Notes under the pieces: generated by a model
Seen by the model: the letters and a program-made list of their open reading frames with translations, nothing else
Databases searched by the model: none
What the model was told of the DNA's origin: nothing
Part shown: positions 33,154 through 46,699 of the stretch, one piece after another
Numbering within the stretch: the stretch's first letter is position 1
Layout: the number at the start of each line of letters is the position of its first letter
Program-made: the position numbers and the translations under genes
DNA from: Saururus chinensis
Taxonomy: Eukaryota > Streptophyta > Magnoliopsida > Piperales > Saururaceae
DNA length: 64,000 bases
NCBI GenBank assembly: GCA_035235625.1
Contig: CP141140.1
Coordinates: 68,154,782 to 68,218,781, forward strand
Direction of reading: 5' to 3'

Positions 33154-33718
33154 AATGAACAATAAAATATTGACTATTAGAACTTATGTTTCATTTGGAG
33201 TACTTTAGACTGAAAGTTGATGTTTCATTTGGACTTGAAGCCATAAATATTATTTATATTATTAATTATGTTTGAACGTTGAATGAGTGGTGGAGGCCGT
33301 TTATTTTAAAGTTTGGTATATGTTCATTGGAATAATGATTATGTGTTAATTATAATTTTAAATTGTGGAGTTTTGATATATATTGATTACACTAATAATT
33401 ATGTGATAGTTGTAGATTTGAATATAGTTATGTTGAGGAAGGAGTGAATTGATTGTTCATTTGACTTGAACGATTATTTGGCTATTGAAATAGGTTAGAA
33501 TGAACATGTTATAAATTTGGGTTTGAAGCCTCAAAGTTATGATTTGAGATTTAGCCAAGCAGCTAGACATTGAGTCACCTTGTTAACAGTTAGCAGCCCC
33601 ACCTCTGGCTAATGCTCAGCTACTCTATGCGAAGACCAGCATATATGACCCAATTTCGTACCCAAATTAGGGCGACGGCTGATTTGAATTAGGGTGTAGG
33701 GTTTAGGGTAAAATGAGA
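33154..33718. repeat. Tandem duplication, copy 2
   Basis: This is the direct second copy of 32,583-33,153, ending ggtgtagggtttagggtaaaatgaga. The sequence then passes into the 3' flank of the endoglucanase gene. Confidence 0.9.
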
Positions 33719-33882
33719 ATCAATTTAAGCTAATGCCAAGAAGTTGAGATAGTGAAGACGGACATGTTAATGGAACATAGAGATGAGATGAACAACAATA
33801 GAGAATGGGCAGCCTGTCTTCCACCCCAAATATATATCCAGAGAAAAGAAGGAACAATCGACGCATAAAATTCATGTGCTTA

Positions 33883-36659
33883 TCAAGAAGAAGAAACCTG
33901 AGATAAGTTGAAGTTTGAAAGGTGAGGAGGGGCGGCAAGCAACTTGGCAAAAACCCCAACGAGAGGAGCAGTATTATACGTACATGCTTCAGTCTGCATG
34001 TAGTTTTCCCGCTCGTCTTTGAAATGGTCTGTGTGGTCGGGACCACCAACAAGGGCTCCAACAACAACGTTGGGGTTGGAGTCTTGGCCGGCGTACCAGT
34101 TATCGTAGCCTTGGGTGCAACCGATAAATGCTTTGTTGAGTCTGTAAGACACAATGGATGCCCCCCGATGGTGCACCCGGCTAGGATATTTAGGGCCGAA
34201 CCCCACCAAATAGCTAATGCCCAGAGGGTTGGAACCGAGGATGTAGTCCACTTGCGACTTGGCGAAGGCGAGCATCTCCTCGGGGTTGACCGCCCCACCA
34301 CCAGGGCAATACAGCTTCTGCCCGGCATCGTTCAAGTAATCTGAGTAGACGGTCTGGAGGAAGGCCGCCGTGGAGACGTACTGCATGTTGTTCCATTGGC
34401 GGATGTACAAAAGCCCTCCAGGGGTGCGATCCACGTTGCCGCTGCTCTCGTTATTCTTGCCCAGTATGGAACAGAGGTAGTACTCTGCCTTCTCGCGATA
34501 TTGATGGAGTGTCTGCATTACGGCCTGGGACCGCGATCGCTGCTTTTCGCTCCCATCCAAAACAACCTACAAAACCAATCCAACTACGTACATTACACAA
34601 AAAATTTCAATTTCAACAACATCACCCGTACATGAGAATCATCCTCATTTTCATAAATTCCCATCCAAAGAAACCTGTTGTTCTGCGTTCTCCAACCCAA
34701 TTCGATTGTTCATACTTCAGAATAGCTAGCCATGAAGGACCCTCTGCTTTTTCTATAAACCCTTCCTTTCAAGCATCACATTCAAATTCATTACTCAATT
34801 ATTAAATCGCATTCGGAAGATCCCATGACCCAAATCCAACCCCCCAAGATGAAAATTCCAATATCATCAAATCCATCAACATTATATTAATTAATACTAA
34901 TTTTAGTGGTCTGGTTTCTATCGTGGCATTTTCTACCTAGGTAGGTTAGAATGGATGTATTAGATGTTGGAATATTGTGGACAATTCAAATTTCTATCGT
35001 GGATTTGTTCTCCCTGACCACGATAAAACATTAAAAAAAAAAATTGAGGGAATTCCCAAGGAAATCGATGCATTTCCGAGACTTTGACTAACGGGATTGT
35101 AGCAGAAAAATAAAAAGAATGCGACAAGAAGAAGCGCAAAAACATGGGAAAGTAGAAACGAAGAAGAGCAGTTGATGGCTTAATTAACGCACTCCGTCTC
35201 CGAAACTTAAGGCGTGAGTTTCGGACCCGGAGCAGAGTGGAAAAAGCGAAGGAGATAGAATGGATTAGAGAGAGAGAGAGGTACCTTAGCCGCGAGGATT
35301 TGCAGGCCAGCGAACTTGACGTCCCAGCTAAATTCAGAAATAGCCCAACCCACCCCGCCGAAGGCCTGGGCGTTATTCACCGCGTAGATTAAGTAATCCT
35401 CCCTTCCGCCAGTTGCTCTGTACAGCCACAGCGCTGCCCACAACAGCTCGTCCCCGTACCCACTCACCGATGCGTAGTAATTCTTTACCACTCCAATGCT
35501 GTCGTCGTAGCTCCCTCTGAACTTGTCTGCAAACTCAAACAACTAAAAAGAAAAAAGAAAAGCATGCATTCAACAACATGGAGTAGTAAGTAATTAGTGC
35601 AGGCATATGGTTTGGGAATTGAGGGGTCGCGTTCCTGTGAGACAGCTCACCTGTTGGGCATGATGCAGCAAAAGTTGGGAGTAATGTGGATTGGTGTGGC
35701 GAAAGACAAGAGATGCAGCGGCCATAGCGGCGGCCGTCTCCCCTGCAAGATCAGAACCTGGATGGGCAGCGTCAATCTTGTACGCCTGTCTGGATGTCGT
35801 CATGTCCTCGGGTCTTTGCCAGCAATAGTGATCCGTGTCGCCGTCCCCAACCTGAGTCCCATTACCCATCAACATTCTGTTCGTTCATAAATCATATACA
35901 CCCTACCCAGAAGGTATTTTGTCCTTTCACAAACCCACACTCGTATTACTCGATCCCACTCTATTGTCAAAAAAACAAGAGAGGGAATAAAACAAACTCC
36001 AGGAATACGGGTGCCTACCTCAGCCCAGAGGACATATGGATGCGTGTGAGCTTTTATGAAATAATCCGTCCCCCATTTGATGGCTTCCAAAGCGTGGCCG
36101 TATTCCTCTGCGGCAGCGATCTTGCCACCATACTCGAGGACGCCCCAGGACAGCATGGTGATGGTAAAAGCCATCGGAAATCCGAATTTGACGTGGTCAC
36201 CGGCATCGTAATAGCCACCCACCAGATCCACCTGCGCTGCAATGTTTGCATTCCTCACTCATTTCTTGTATATTCGTTTTTTTTTTTAATTCACCTCTTT
36301 CTAATTTTCAAACAACAAAAAAAAAACACAAACCCTTTGTTTCTTTGTTTTTTTAAACAAAAAAAATTAGAAATCTAAACAAGAGCAGAATAGAAAGACA
36401 AACAAAAGAGGCAGGCAAATGAAATACTGACTCCTTGCTCTAGTCCATCGGTGAGACCGGAGTGGTCCCGCCAAGTGACACGCTGATTGTAGGGAAGGCG
36501 GCCGGATCTCTGAGACTCGAAGTAGAGAAGGCTTTTAGTTAGTGCGTCCCTGTAATCAAACTCCAAGGCTTTCCCAGGGGCTGTAAAGAAAAGCATTGCC
36601 AAAGGGATCAAGGCCGGCGTGATCACAAATAAGGACCTTCTTGGTCCCTGCTCCTCCAT
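33883..36659 (-). CDS. GH9 endo-beta-1,4-glucanase (secreted, class B), five exons
   Basis: Exons are 36,659-36,432, 36,231-36,019, 35,851-35,651, 35,542-35,285 and 34,566-33,883. All introns are phase 0 with GT-AG ends (donors GTCAGT, GTAGGC, GTGAGC, GTACCT). The product is 527 residues. The N terminus has a hydrophobic signal ([17 protein letters not shown]) with likely cleavage before LEFDYRDAL. The GH9 catalytic domain shows YYDAGDH (Asp85/Asp88, nucleophile side), the HHRGAS signature (His433, Arg434) and [13 protein letters not shown] with Asp484 and the general acid Glu493. There is no C-terminal CBM49 and no membrane anchor, hence class B. The enzyme cleaves beta-1,4-glucan in the wall during growth, abscission or ripening. 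An in-frame ATG at 36,770 would add 37 residues with a poly-Leu run from a CTG repeat; I prefer 36,659 because it gives a standard signal peptide. The gene looks intact. Confidence 0.93.
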
Positions 36660-38039
36660 GGCCACCCACCTGCCCTGAGATGGATGGCCTTGAAAAGATA
36701 GAAGAAGACGTAGCAGCAGCAGCAGCAGCAACAAGAGCGAGGCCAAGCCCAAAGTAGATTCTCCAGTCATTCATTCACATGCATGGGCACTCTTCAGAGG
36801 TCAAATCTGTTTAATTTCTCATCTCTTTTGACTGTCGTGAGTGACAAGTTTCTTTGTCCCTGACGAATTTGCAGGATGCAGCATGCATATGTAACTGTGG
36901 TAATGAAGGAGTTTACCAAACGTGGCAAAATTTTCCAGCCAGATGTACTACGTAGAATCTAGGGGCCAAATTAAGGCTGACCCTTGCACGCTCTGCATCT
37001 AAGTTCGCTAAGAAATTAACAGCAAAAGAGGATCGCCGGGCCGCGCGCACTTGTAGTCTCCACCCTGCAGGCAACCTTACACTGAAAGCTGGAAGCGTTT
37101 TCACTCACTCCGTCGTAATGCTCCTTAACGACGGCCAATTTTTAGTTTTGGGAAATCGGAATTGGTGAAGAGTGGCCCAAAATGCCATTGTTTTGGTGGG
37201 GAGGTTTCAACTAATTTCACTTTCCAGTCCAACTTCTCTTTAAGTCTTAATATAAACTAAGTATAACATGTGTCTTTTGTTGTTCAAAAGCGAACTCATT
37301 CACCCTACACTTTTAATATATATATAAAATAAACAAGAGGACGTTCGGTTTCGTTCGATTTTAAGTTTTTAATGACGAGTTAAGCTGGGGTGGGGAGAAG
37401 AAGTTCTTTGAATTTTTATGAGGAAAACGAGCGTGTTCCTTACTAACGTGGCGACCGTGTAAACGTTGATTACGAAATCGGATAGCGGCGGGAGGTCCGC
37501 CATGGCGACATCTCCTCTCCGAGTTTTGTGCCGAAATTTCTGTTACCGTTTTCGCTAAATCTTGTCGGTGGCACGAGTAGCGGTACTACCAGCCCCGCCT
37601 TGCTTTTAAGTGCGTCAGCCGCCGTCTACCATGGGCCCAACTTTGTTCCCCAGCCGACATTTTTGGCAATCACCCGGTGACCCCACGGATCGTGAACGGC
37701 TGGTGAAGCCAGCCAATCACTTAATTAAAGCACGTGAGACCACGTGACTGACTGCAAAGTCTCAGTTCGCACAGGGCGTTATTGCTTCTCCTCTTCCTAA
37801 GTTACTTGCTTCTCCTTCACGTAGAGGGCGTTACTCGCTTCTCCTCTTCCAAGTTACTTACTCCTCATTTCCGGGCTGCCAAATTTATCTGAATCTTACT
37901 GAAACTAAACTGTACCGACTTCCAACTTTGTGATAATGGCGTCTGTGGGAGAGGAGCATTCACATTTGTGGTTAGTAACTCCTCCAACCAGTAAGAGTTG
38001 ACCCTCCCTAGTCCATGGAGCCGAATATTTCCTGCTTCT
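36660..38039. other. Endoglucanase upstream region and GC-richer spacer
   Basis: Positions 36,700-36,730 hold a CAG/CTG repeat that would be leader or N-terminal coding sequence depending on the start used. On the plus strand, ttttgactgtc (36,826) has a TTGAC W-box core. From 37,450 to 37,900 there is repeated text (cttctcctcttcc, aagttactt). No gene is supported. The last part, 37,930-38,039, adjoins the copia insertion and is the continuation of the old gypsy fossil seen at 52,162. Confidence 0.35.
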
Positions 38040-39030
38040 TGTGGAGTGGCTGGACCATCGGAAGTACAGTGAGAGGGGGTTGACGCACCAATTAAAAACT
38101 AAATTTTAACTAATCTATAATGAACACATACATAGATCTCTAATCAATAAGTAATAATCATATATCCAATTATGAATCAAGCAAAGAGGATAATTAAAGA
38201 GTAACAAATACCAACTGACCTGGGCATTCTAGCCCTTGTATGCCCTCTAAAATTAATCCTTGCATGCCCAATCACAAAATCAAATAAGTAATGGGGAAAG
38301 AAGATTACCTATGTATTGATCCTTCACAAACCCACGCTTGGACGAAGAAAAAATCACTGCAAGAACCAACCTTTAAATCAGCCTCCACGATCCAGCAAAT
38401 GAGAGTCTTCTCCCTCATTCAGCCCGCCAAAGAGACCAAGGAGAGGGGAGCAAAGGGGCAACCGGCAGCAAGGAATCTCCCTTCTATGTGCAGGCCACAC
38501 CAAAGAGGGGGGGGGGGGGGGGAGGGCAATTGGGAAGAGAGGAGGAGAGGAGTGGGGCGGCACTTGCATTAGGGCACTCCTCCTATCTTTCTCTCTTGAA
38601 ATACTCCTTTCTTTCCTTATTTAGGCGAGCCTAATTGTGGGCTTTTCAAAGTGGACTTATTTGCTTAATTCCGTCTAGTTTCTCTTGAGGTTCAAACACA
38701 ACGGGAGCGGGCTCTGTTTCTCAGAGCCCCCAGAGTTCCCCTTACACACAGCTAAGCCTGCGATAGGGTCGACCGTTCGCTAACCACGGGTCCCACCCTC
38801 GACACATAATTCGCGCATCTGGGCCCCACAATGTGTTAATGCACAATCTAGTCAAATGCCTAGTGTGCGTGTGTGACGTTGGTGGGTCTCAATCGCATAA
38901 GTGTAATGAAGGCACATATGGGGTCGGCGGGACTGCCCCCACCACCCTTCGACCCCGTGGCCCATACTGGTTCACTCAGACCGTGACACGTTGGACCAAA
39001 TCGGGCCCGAACTCATACCATGGTCCAACA
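38040..39030 (-). repeat. 3' LTR of the copia element
   Basis: About 991 bp, with 5' TGTTGGACCATGG and CCACTCCACA 3' on the minus strand. A purine-rich tract (agtggagga) abuts it at 39,031-39,039 on the minus strand, as expected for a polypurine tract. It includes a G run at 38,509-38,523. Confidence 0.85.
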
Positions 39031-42000
39031 TCCTCCACTATGGGTGAAGGGCTCATATGGTCCAACGGTGACTTGCGCTAGTCCTGTCAAATACCAATGC
39101 TATGAGTGTGCTTAAAAAATAAATCTGTCGTTAAGGCCTTAGTGAACGGATCAGCCAACATCTCAGTAGTAGAAAGATGACTCATAGCCACCTTTCCCCT
39201 CTGTAGCATGTCGAAGATATAATAGTAATGCACCTCAATGTGCTTACCCCTGGCACTGATCTCTCCATTCTTGAGTGTCGACACGATTTCCAGATTATCA
39301 CAATACATCTGGACAGGAGCATCATTCTAACCTTTTAGCCCCAATCTTATTAGAAACTCCTTTATCTATATTGCCTGGGAAGCTACAATACTTCATACAG
39401 AAAACTTAGCTTTCATCGTAAACTTAGAAACACTTTTATGTTTCTTACTTGCCCACAATATAGCCCCGCCTCCAAACATGAAGACATATCCAGCAATGGA
39501 TTTCCTGTCATCTAGATCCCTCGCATAGTTTTTATCACTATATCCAGCAAATGACAGACTTTCTGCCTGATAGGTGAGTTTTAGACTTTTAGACCCTAAT
39601 AGGTACCGAAATACCCTCTTCACCACTAGCAAGTGCTGAAGACCAGGGTCTGCTTGGTAATGGCTAAACAAGCTTACCACAAAACTCAAATCAGGCTATG
39701 TACAGGTCATGACATCATTAAGCTGCCAATAGCCTGTGCATATGACACTGACTCCATTCGGAGTCGGTCTTCCTCAATCCGAGGAGCCATACTCTTAGAC
39801 AACACCATACCCTTGTAAATAAGAGATTCAATGGTTTTCCAACTAATGACATTGAAGCATTTGAGAACGCTCTCTATATATGACTCTTGAGATATACTAA
39901 GCTTCCTAGCCTTTCTATCTCTGTCAATTTTCATCCCGATGATGTAGGATACCTCACCCATGTCTTTCATCTCAAACTGTGTTTTGAGCCATTCTTTTAA
40001 ACTGACTATCATACTTAGGTCATTCCCCATCAAGAGTATGTCGTCTGCATACAATGACAACATTATATACCTAGCCCCATCCTGGAAGGTGTAGACACAG
40101 TGATCGTGTTCCTTCACTATGAACTCATATTCGCTAATCACCTTGTGAAAAGTGAAGTATCATTGCATAGGAGATTGTTTTAGGCCATATAATGATTTTA
40201 TGAGCTTACACACCTTGTGTTCCTCTCGAAGAACTATGAAATCTTCAGGTTGTTCCATGTAAATCTCCTCATCTAAATCTCCATTTATGAATGTAGTCTT
40301 TATATCCATCTAGTGTAGCTCTAAATCATAATAAGTAACGCATGCTAAGAGATATCTAATCGAGTCAAATCTTGACACTGGTGAGTATGTCTCTTTAAAC
40401 TCCATCCCATACACTTGGGTGAACCCCTTGTTCACTAATCTTGCCTTGTACTTATCTATAGACTCATCAACCTTAAGCTTCTTTTTGAAGATCTATTTAC
40501 ACCCAATGGGCTTTCACCCTTCAAGTGGATCCAGTATCTCTCAGACCTTGTTCTTTAGGATAAAGTCCATCTCTTCCTGAACAGCAACCTGCCATCCTTA
40601 AGCGTCTGGAAGACTTAAAGCTTGCTCATCGGGTCATCTAGAATAGGTTCATCTAACGTGACATTGTCCTCCCCTAGCATTGTATAGAAGTCCCTCAACA
40701 ATATTGAAAGTCTTCTTTTCCTCAATGCCTTGGGTTCTTGTTCGGTTTGGTTTTGATCTGATCCAATTACTTCATCTCGGGAAGTACTAGGACCAGCCTC
40801 TTTAACCATCTTGAATAAATCAACTCTTTTGTTAAGTATTATGGTTTAATTCTTCCTCAAAGAAATAAATATCTCTAGACTTAATTACCCCCACTGTCTC
40901 ATCCGCGTGGTGAACCACAAATGGTTACCCTTAGAGTGGTCACATTAACCAATAAAGTTGCACTTTATGGTCTTGGGGTCTAGCTTTGAACTATGCTAGT
41001 TAGGCACTTTTATGTGTGCCCTAGACCCCCACACTCTAACATGCCCTAAGTTTGGACATCGACACATCCATAACTCATAAGGTGTATGCTGGACTACTTT
41101 TGTTGGTACACGATTAAGGACATACACGGCGGTGTCTAAAGCCTTACCCCAGAAGTTGGTTCCTAACTTAGAGTGATTTAACATGGACCTAACCATGTCC
41201 GTAAGCTTCCTATTACGCCTTTCTGCCACTCCAGTTTTCTGTGGAGTGTATGGTAGGGTGTACTGATAAACTATTCCCTAATCAGTACAGTAGTTTATAA
41301 AAGGTCAAAGGCGTACTCGCCACCCTTGTTAGTTCTCACGATTTTTACTTTCTTGCCTAACTGAGTCTCTACCTCAACCTTAAAATCCTTGAATTTATCT
41401 AAGACATCAGATTTCCTGTTTATTACATGTACCCATATCTTAAATAGTCATCTATGAACGTAATAAAATATATCATCCCTCTGTGGGTCTGTACATTTAG
41501 GGGCCCACAGATGCCAGAATGTACTACCCCTAAGAGTTAATTTACCCTTTGTCCCTTTTGGAAGGATTGTCTGCTCATCTTTCTCGATAAGCAATCCTCA
41601 CACACACGTAGGTTTTTGGATATTTTGGGTAACAACCCAACGCTAGACATCCTATATAACTTATCTACATTAATGTTACACAAACGCATGTGCTATAGTA
41701 GGGCATCATCCACAGACAAAAAAATATACTCAGAAGTGCTTATTTCATTTCAATTGAGTTTATTACATCTAAGCAGTACAACCCATCAACTAAAGAAGCA
41801 GTAAATAAAATAGTTACACCCTTGTCCACAATAGCCTTACTCTCCTTGAACCTAACTTCAAACCCCTTCTTGGTCAAAACAGGGATTGAAATTAGGTTCC
41901 TCTAAATAGAGGGAGCAAAGAGTACATCAGTCAAGACAAGAGTAGACTCATCCTTCAGGGGAATCCTGTAGTTCCACCTCGCAGTATGTGTTGTTCCCCA

Positions 42001-42252
42001 TAAAGACTTTGTTCTAGCCATGCATCAGGTTAATCATCTCAACCCTGGCTCCCCTGGAGTGAGACACATGCACAGTAGCTCATGAGTCCAACCACCAAGT
42101 CTTCTCCTTAATGTGAGTTATCATCACTTCAGAGACAGCAGAGACGATCTCCTTGCTCTTGCCCTTGTCATTGCTTGAATGGTCATCCTTTTGGGGACAG
42201 TTAGCCTTGAAGTGGCCCACCTAGCCACACTTGAAACATGCACCTTTGGTTT

Positions 42253-43881
42253 TGTGGCATCTATCATATAATAATATATGCCATAACATGCATATTTAAC
42301 TTTACGCTCGACACGTGTTACATCACACGTAAAACCAAACGTGACGGCTGACCTTCTGGACAGAATACAACACATAAAACATTTAATACGCAGAGTTGAT
42401 GCACAACTAATTTTACATATCACAGTAAAACAAGACCTAGTCCAACTATACCGTATGTAGAGCAGTTATATTACAAAATATAGGCCTATCACGCCTTTTA
42501 TAACAGTCATAATATTACAAAATATTGATAAAAATTAAAACTATGTACACAGTTCCTCCGTAGACACCTCCGGATTGATTTTACTACCTTCAGAGTCTGG
42601 GGGTGGGTGAGTATTTATGTACTCAGTAGGTGGAATTAAAATCTAATGTACTGCTACACAAAAGACAATAATAATTTTTATTGCTAAACATAACAGATTC
42701 AGAAATAATTTCAGAAAATACCGGTTCATCCGATGATGATAAATTCAGAGCCATGATACCGAACGACATTCCTCCGATGCTCATGGGGCATCAGGAAGCT
42801 TAGAAGGCACAAGTTTCCCCATGACACTCCAGACCTATGTACGTGCGCCAGATACTGATAATTTCCTCAGTAGGTATCCAAAACAATATAGTTCTCAGTG
42901 TAACCCCAGAACTATCCAGAAAATAAAAAATTCTGATATTGACCTACGTAGAGCATTTCTTTTGAAAACATAAGCAAAGAAGTATGATGACATAAAAATA
43001 CTCCATAAAACATTATGTATACGAGCAGAGCATAGACTAGAGTTTAAGACCCCCTACCTTAGAGTTGGGGTAGAAAATTTGTGGCAGCAGAGTACTTGTA
43101 CGGAAAATCTAGCCCTGTCACAGCATACGGCACCGTTCATTTAATTAGAAACACCTTTTGAACGGGTCGAATCGGACTTAAAACGGCTCAGAACGGAGGG
43201 TCGAAAGTTTTGACTGTGATAGAAGTGAATAGTAAAAGTGAAATCAGATGATATTTATAATAGGAGCAAACCGCGCGACATGCGATGTGTGTCCACCACG
43301 CATCGTGCGGTGGCATCGCGGAACCGTGCATGGTGTGCGGTTACTGTGCGGTTCCGCGTGTCGCGGGGTCGCGCGACCGGCACGTGGCCTGCATCACGGG
43401 CCATGTGATTCTGTGCGCCGCGCGGGTACACCACATGGCATGGCCCCGTATGCGGGTCGTGGACTGTCGCGTGGTCGATCCATGCAATGGCCCGCGCCGT
43501 CTTGCATCAGCGTTGGCTGACACAATGCTTGCGTCAGCCGACTTAAATATTAATATATTTTTTTCTTTTTTTTCAAAACTTTAAATCGTTATAACTTTTT
43601 ACCTATACGTCGGAATAATACGTTCTTGGTACCTATAGACTCGTATCAACGAGCTCTTCGAAACAAGACTACTCAAGGATATGTTTTACTGTAGTTTCAT
43701 CATAGGCCCGCTTATGATGCGCGCTCTCATACGGCCACCACCTCCGATTCAAATGATTCAAAAGTCTTTATGTTCGGTTTTTAGAGTACTACATTTCTTT
43801 AGGTACAACATTCAAAATAATATTCTATTAATATATTAAAATTCCAATAGTAGACACGTACCTAATATCTGGGTTGTCACA
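42253..43881 (-). mobile_element. Solo LTR inserted in the copia gag region
   Basis: On the plus strand it begins TGTGGCATCTATC and ends GGTTGTCACA. Flanks GGTTT (42,248-42,252) and AGTTT (43,882-43,886) match at 4 of 5 bases. On the minus strand it has the same block order as the solo LTR at 7,147-9,254 (TGTGACAACCC start, gagctcgttgatacgagtc, aagaacgtat, aaaaagttat, then a CpG-rich segment). It is therefore the same family in opposite orientation. It has no internal region. It lies just before the gag zinc knuckle (ACFKCG, GHFKANCP) of the copia element. Confidence 0.85.
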
Positions 43882-46249
43882 AGTTTGTCATTCCCTTTTC
43901 TAGTACCCTTGTTCTAAGGCTACTTCTTCTCTAAAGCTTTCTTAGAGGGACCACGCCCCTATCCACCTTTCTTGTCCCCACTAAAGTTCTGTGCCAGGTT
44001 GGCAGTAGCAGTACCCCCATAAGCCTTCACATAGTTTCTCCTTTCATGCTCAAGCCTTAGCTTGGCAGTCAGAACCTCCATTGTGATCTTCTGGTCACTT
44101 ATATTCAAATAGATCACTACACTCTCCCAAGATTTGGGAAGGCTATTTAACACTGTAGATATTTGGATTCCCTTAGAGATAAGATCCTTCTGTGTCTCTA
44201 GGTCATCAGCAATGATGGACATGACACTCACGTGCTCATTCACATCATCTCCCTCCCTCATCCTCGAGTTTTAATACTTAGAATGCAACATCCTCTTATG
44301 AGCTCCAGTGTGCTCCCCATACCTCACAGACACTGCTTCAAGCATCTCTCTGGCAAATTTGTATTTTTCAAAGAGCCTTTCTATCTTTGGTTCTATGAAA
44401 GTCAAAATAGTGGACCTTGCCTTATTGTCATCATCCCTCAATTTCTCATGTGCTTTTTTCTGAGCAGCTGAAGCACCCTCTGGCAGTGGCTTAATGATCT
44501 ACTAAAGTACATGAGCAAGATCAGAAAGAGTAAGGATATAGTGTATCCTACTCTTTCACACCAGATAATTGTCAGCATTTAGCTTCTCAGTTTTCCCTAA
44601 CTCAGAAATGACCATATTGGAAGCTATTGATTAACTATAAGGAAATAGGCAAAAAAGAGAAAATTAATACTATTTATAGAAGACTAACCACTTCTAAAAA
44701 AGGTGAGTACTTAGATAAAACTTTTAATCTAATTATAAGCCTAAGAGGCAAATTGAGTATATTATGATGAGTTTTATTATTTAGAATCACATAAATTAGG
44801 GTTTGGGCCATTTTCCAAAAATAACCCTAGCTACCCCTTAAGGAAGTTACCCTAATTAGGTTATCTAAGCGTTTTATGATTTTATAATTCCCAAAAACCC
44901 TACTCAGCACTTAAACATAGCAAGTCAACAATTTAGAGGCTTCTGGAATTTTAAATTTTTGCCCAGAAAAATTTTGGTACAAATTTACTAAAATGCCCCT
45001 AGGGCTATTTTGGTCTTTTCTACCCTTAAGGACACACCAAAAATTTCACAGAGCAACTTTACAAAGCTTATACAAACCAGGGAACCACAATTCTGGAAAT
45101 AGAAAATTCAGAACACACACAGCAAGGGTGAATTGACCAAAATGCCCTAGGGCTAAAATGGTCAATTCACACCTTTATAATTCACAAAAATAATTTATTT
45201 TAATCACAAATAAATCACCTAACCCTTGTTTACCAGCAAGAGGTGTGTGTCCAAATCATGAGCAGAGAATTAATTATACACAAAATTGCAAGATCAAATT
45301 GACTATTATGCCCCTACAAGCGTCAAATATGCAATTTCTTAATTAAAACTTCAAATCAGATCAAACTAGCAGGAAAATCAGTCAATACAATCCCAAATAT
45401 ATCCAATTTGAACTTAGAAACAAAAGCCCCTTGATTGGAATAAGTAGATCAATTAATTTCATAAAATCCCCAATTCTAGCATGCATAACCTAGATCAGGT
45501 AATCAAAATCTATCTTTGATTGAACCAGCGACCAACAACCCCTAATTAGGCTCCGATACCACTGTGGAGTGGCTGGACCAGCGGAAGTGCAGTGGGAGGG
45601 GGTTGGTGCACCAATCAAAAACCAAACTTTAACTAATCTAGAATGAACACATGCATAGATCTCTAATCAATTAGCATAATCATATATCCAATCATGAATC
45701 AAGCAAAGAGGATAATCAAAGAGGAACAAATACCAACTGACCTGGGCGTTCTAGCCCTTGCACACCCTCCAAAATCAGTCCTTACACACCCAATCACAAG
45801 ATCAAACAAGTAATGGAGAAAAGAGATTACCTATGTGTTGATCCTTTACAAACCCACACTTTGATGAAGGAAAATCATTGCAATAACCAGCCCTTGAATT
45901 AGTCTCCATGATCCAATAGAGAAGGAGAGTCTTCTCCCTCATTCAGCCCGTCAAAGAGACCAAGGAGAGGGGAGCAAAAGGTTGGCCAATAGCAAGGGAT
46001 CTCCCTTCTATGTGCATGCCGCACCAAAGAGAGAGGGGGGGCGGCAATTGGGAAAAGAGGAGGAGAGGAGTGGGGCGGCACTTGAATTAGGGCACTCGTC
46101 CTCTCTTTCTCTCATTAAATACTCCATTCTTTCCTTAATTAGGTGGGCCTAATTGTGGGTTTTTCAAAGTGGGCTTATTTGCTTAATTCCTTCCAGTTTC
46201 TCTTGAGGTTTAAACACAACGAGAGCGGGTTCTATTTCTCAGAGCCCGC

Positions 46250-46699
46250 TATCACGGACGGGATTTTTGGGGCAGCCAGCCGTGCGGCGCTTGTAGGCAA
46301 ACAGCCCACTAAGCAAGCCTTCGATGGGACAAACGGTTTGCTTTGCACTGGTGCGTTGCGCAATCACTTGCGGGTGCATACAAAGCAAAATGGTAGGGGG
46401 CAAAAGTGAGTCACATTGCAAGGAAACAAATGAACACAAGCACGGAAGATGAATGCATTCACTATCAACATGTTTACAAGCAATGGGGGCAACAACACTA
46501 GCCAACTTGCACAACTACTCACTCCCCCCTATATAGCATAAGAGATTTTTTGTATATTACTGGAGTGGCAGCATAAGTGGCTGTACGGGCATGGTTGCAC
46601 CCAAAAACAAAAATAATTGAAATACATGAAAATAAAGAAAGTACATGAAAGGAAACTAAAAAGGAAGTTGGTGGGGTGTCCGGAACGCAGTCCGTGACA
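46250..46699 (-). repeat. 3' LTR of the chromovirus
   Basis: 450 bp, about 98% identical to 51,404-51,853. It contains a TATA-like cctatatag on the plus strand. Read on the minus strand, the LTR begins TGTCACGGAC and ends GTCCGTGATA. Confidence 0.9.

Noticed and set aside
33922-34344. 140-codon plus-strand open frame opposite GH9 exon 5
   Set aside because: It is antisense to the conserved catalytic exon and has no motif.
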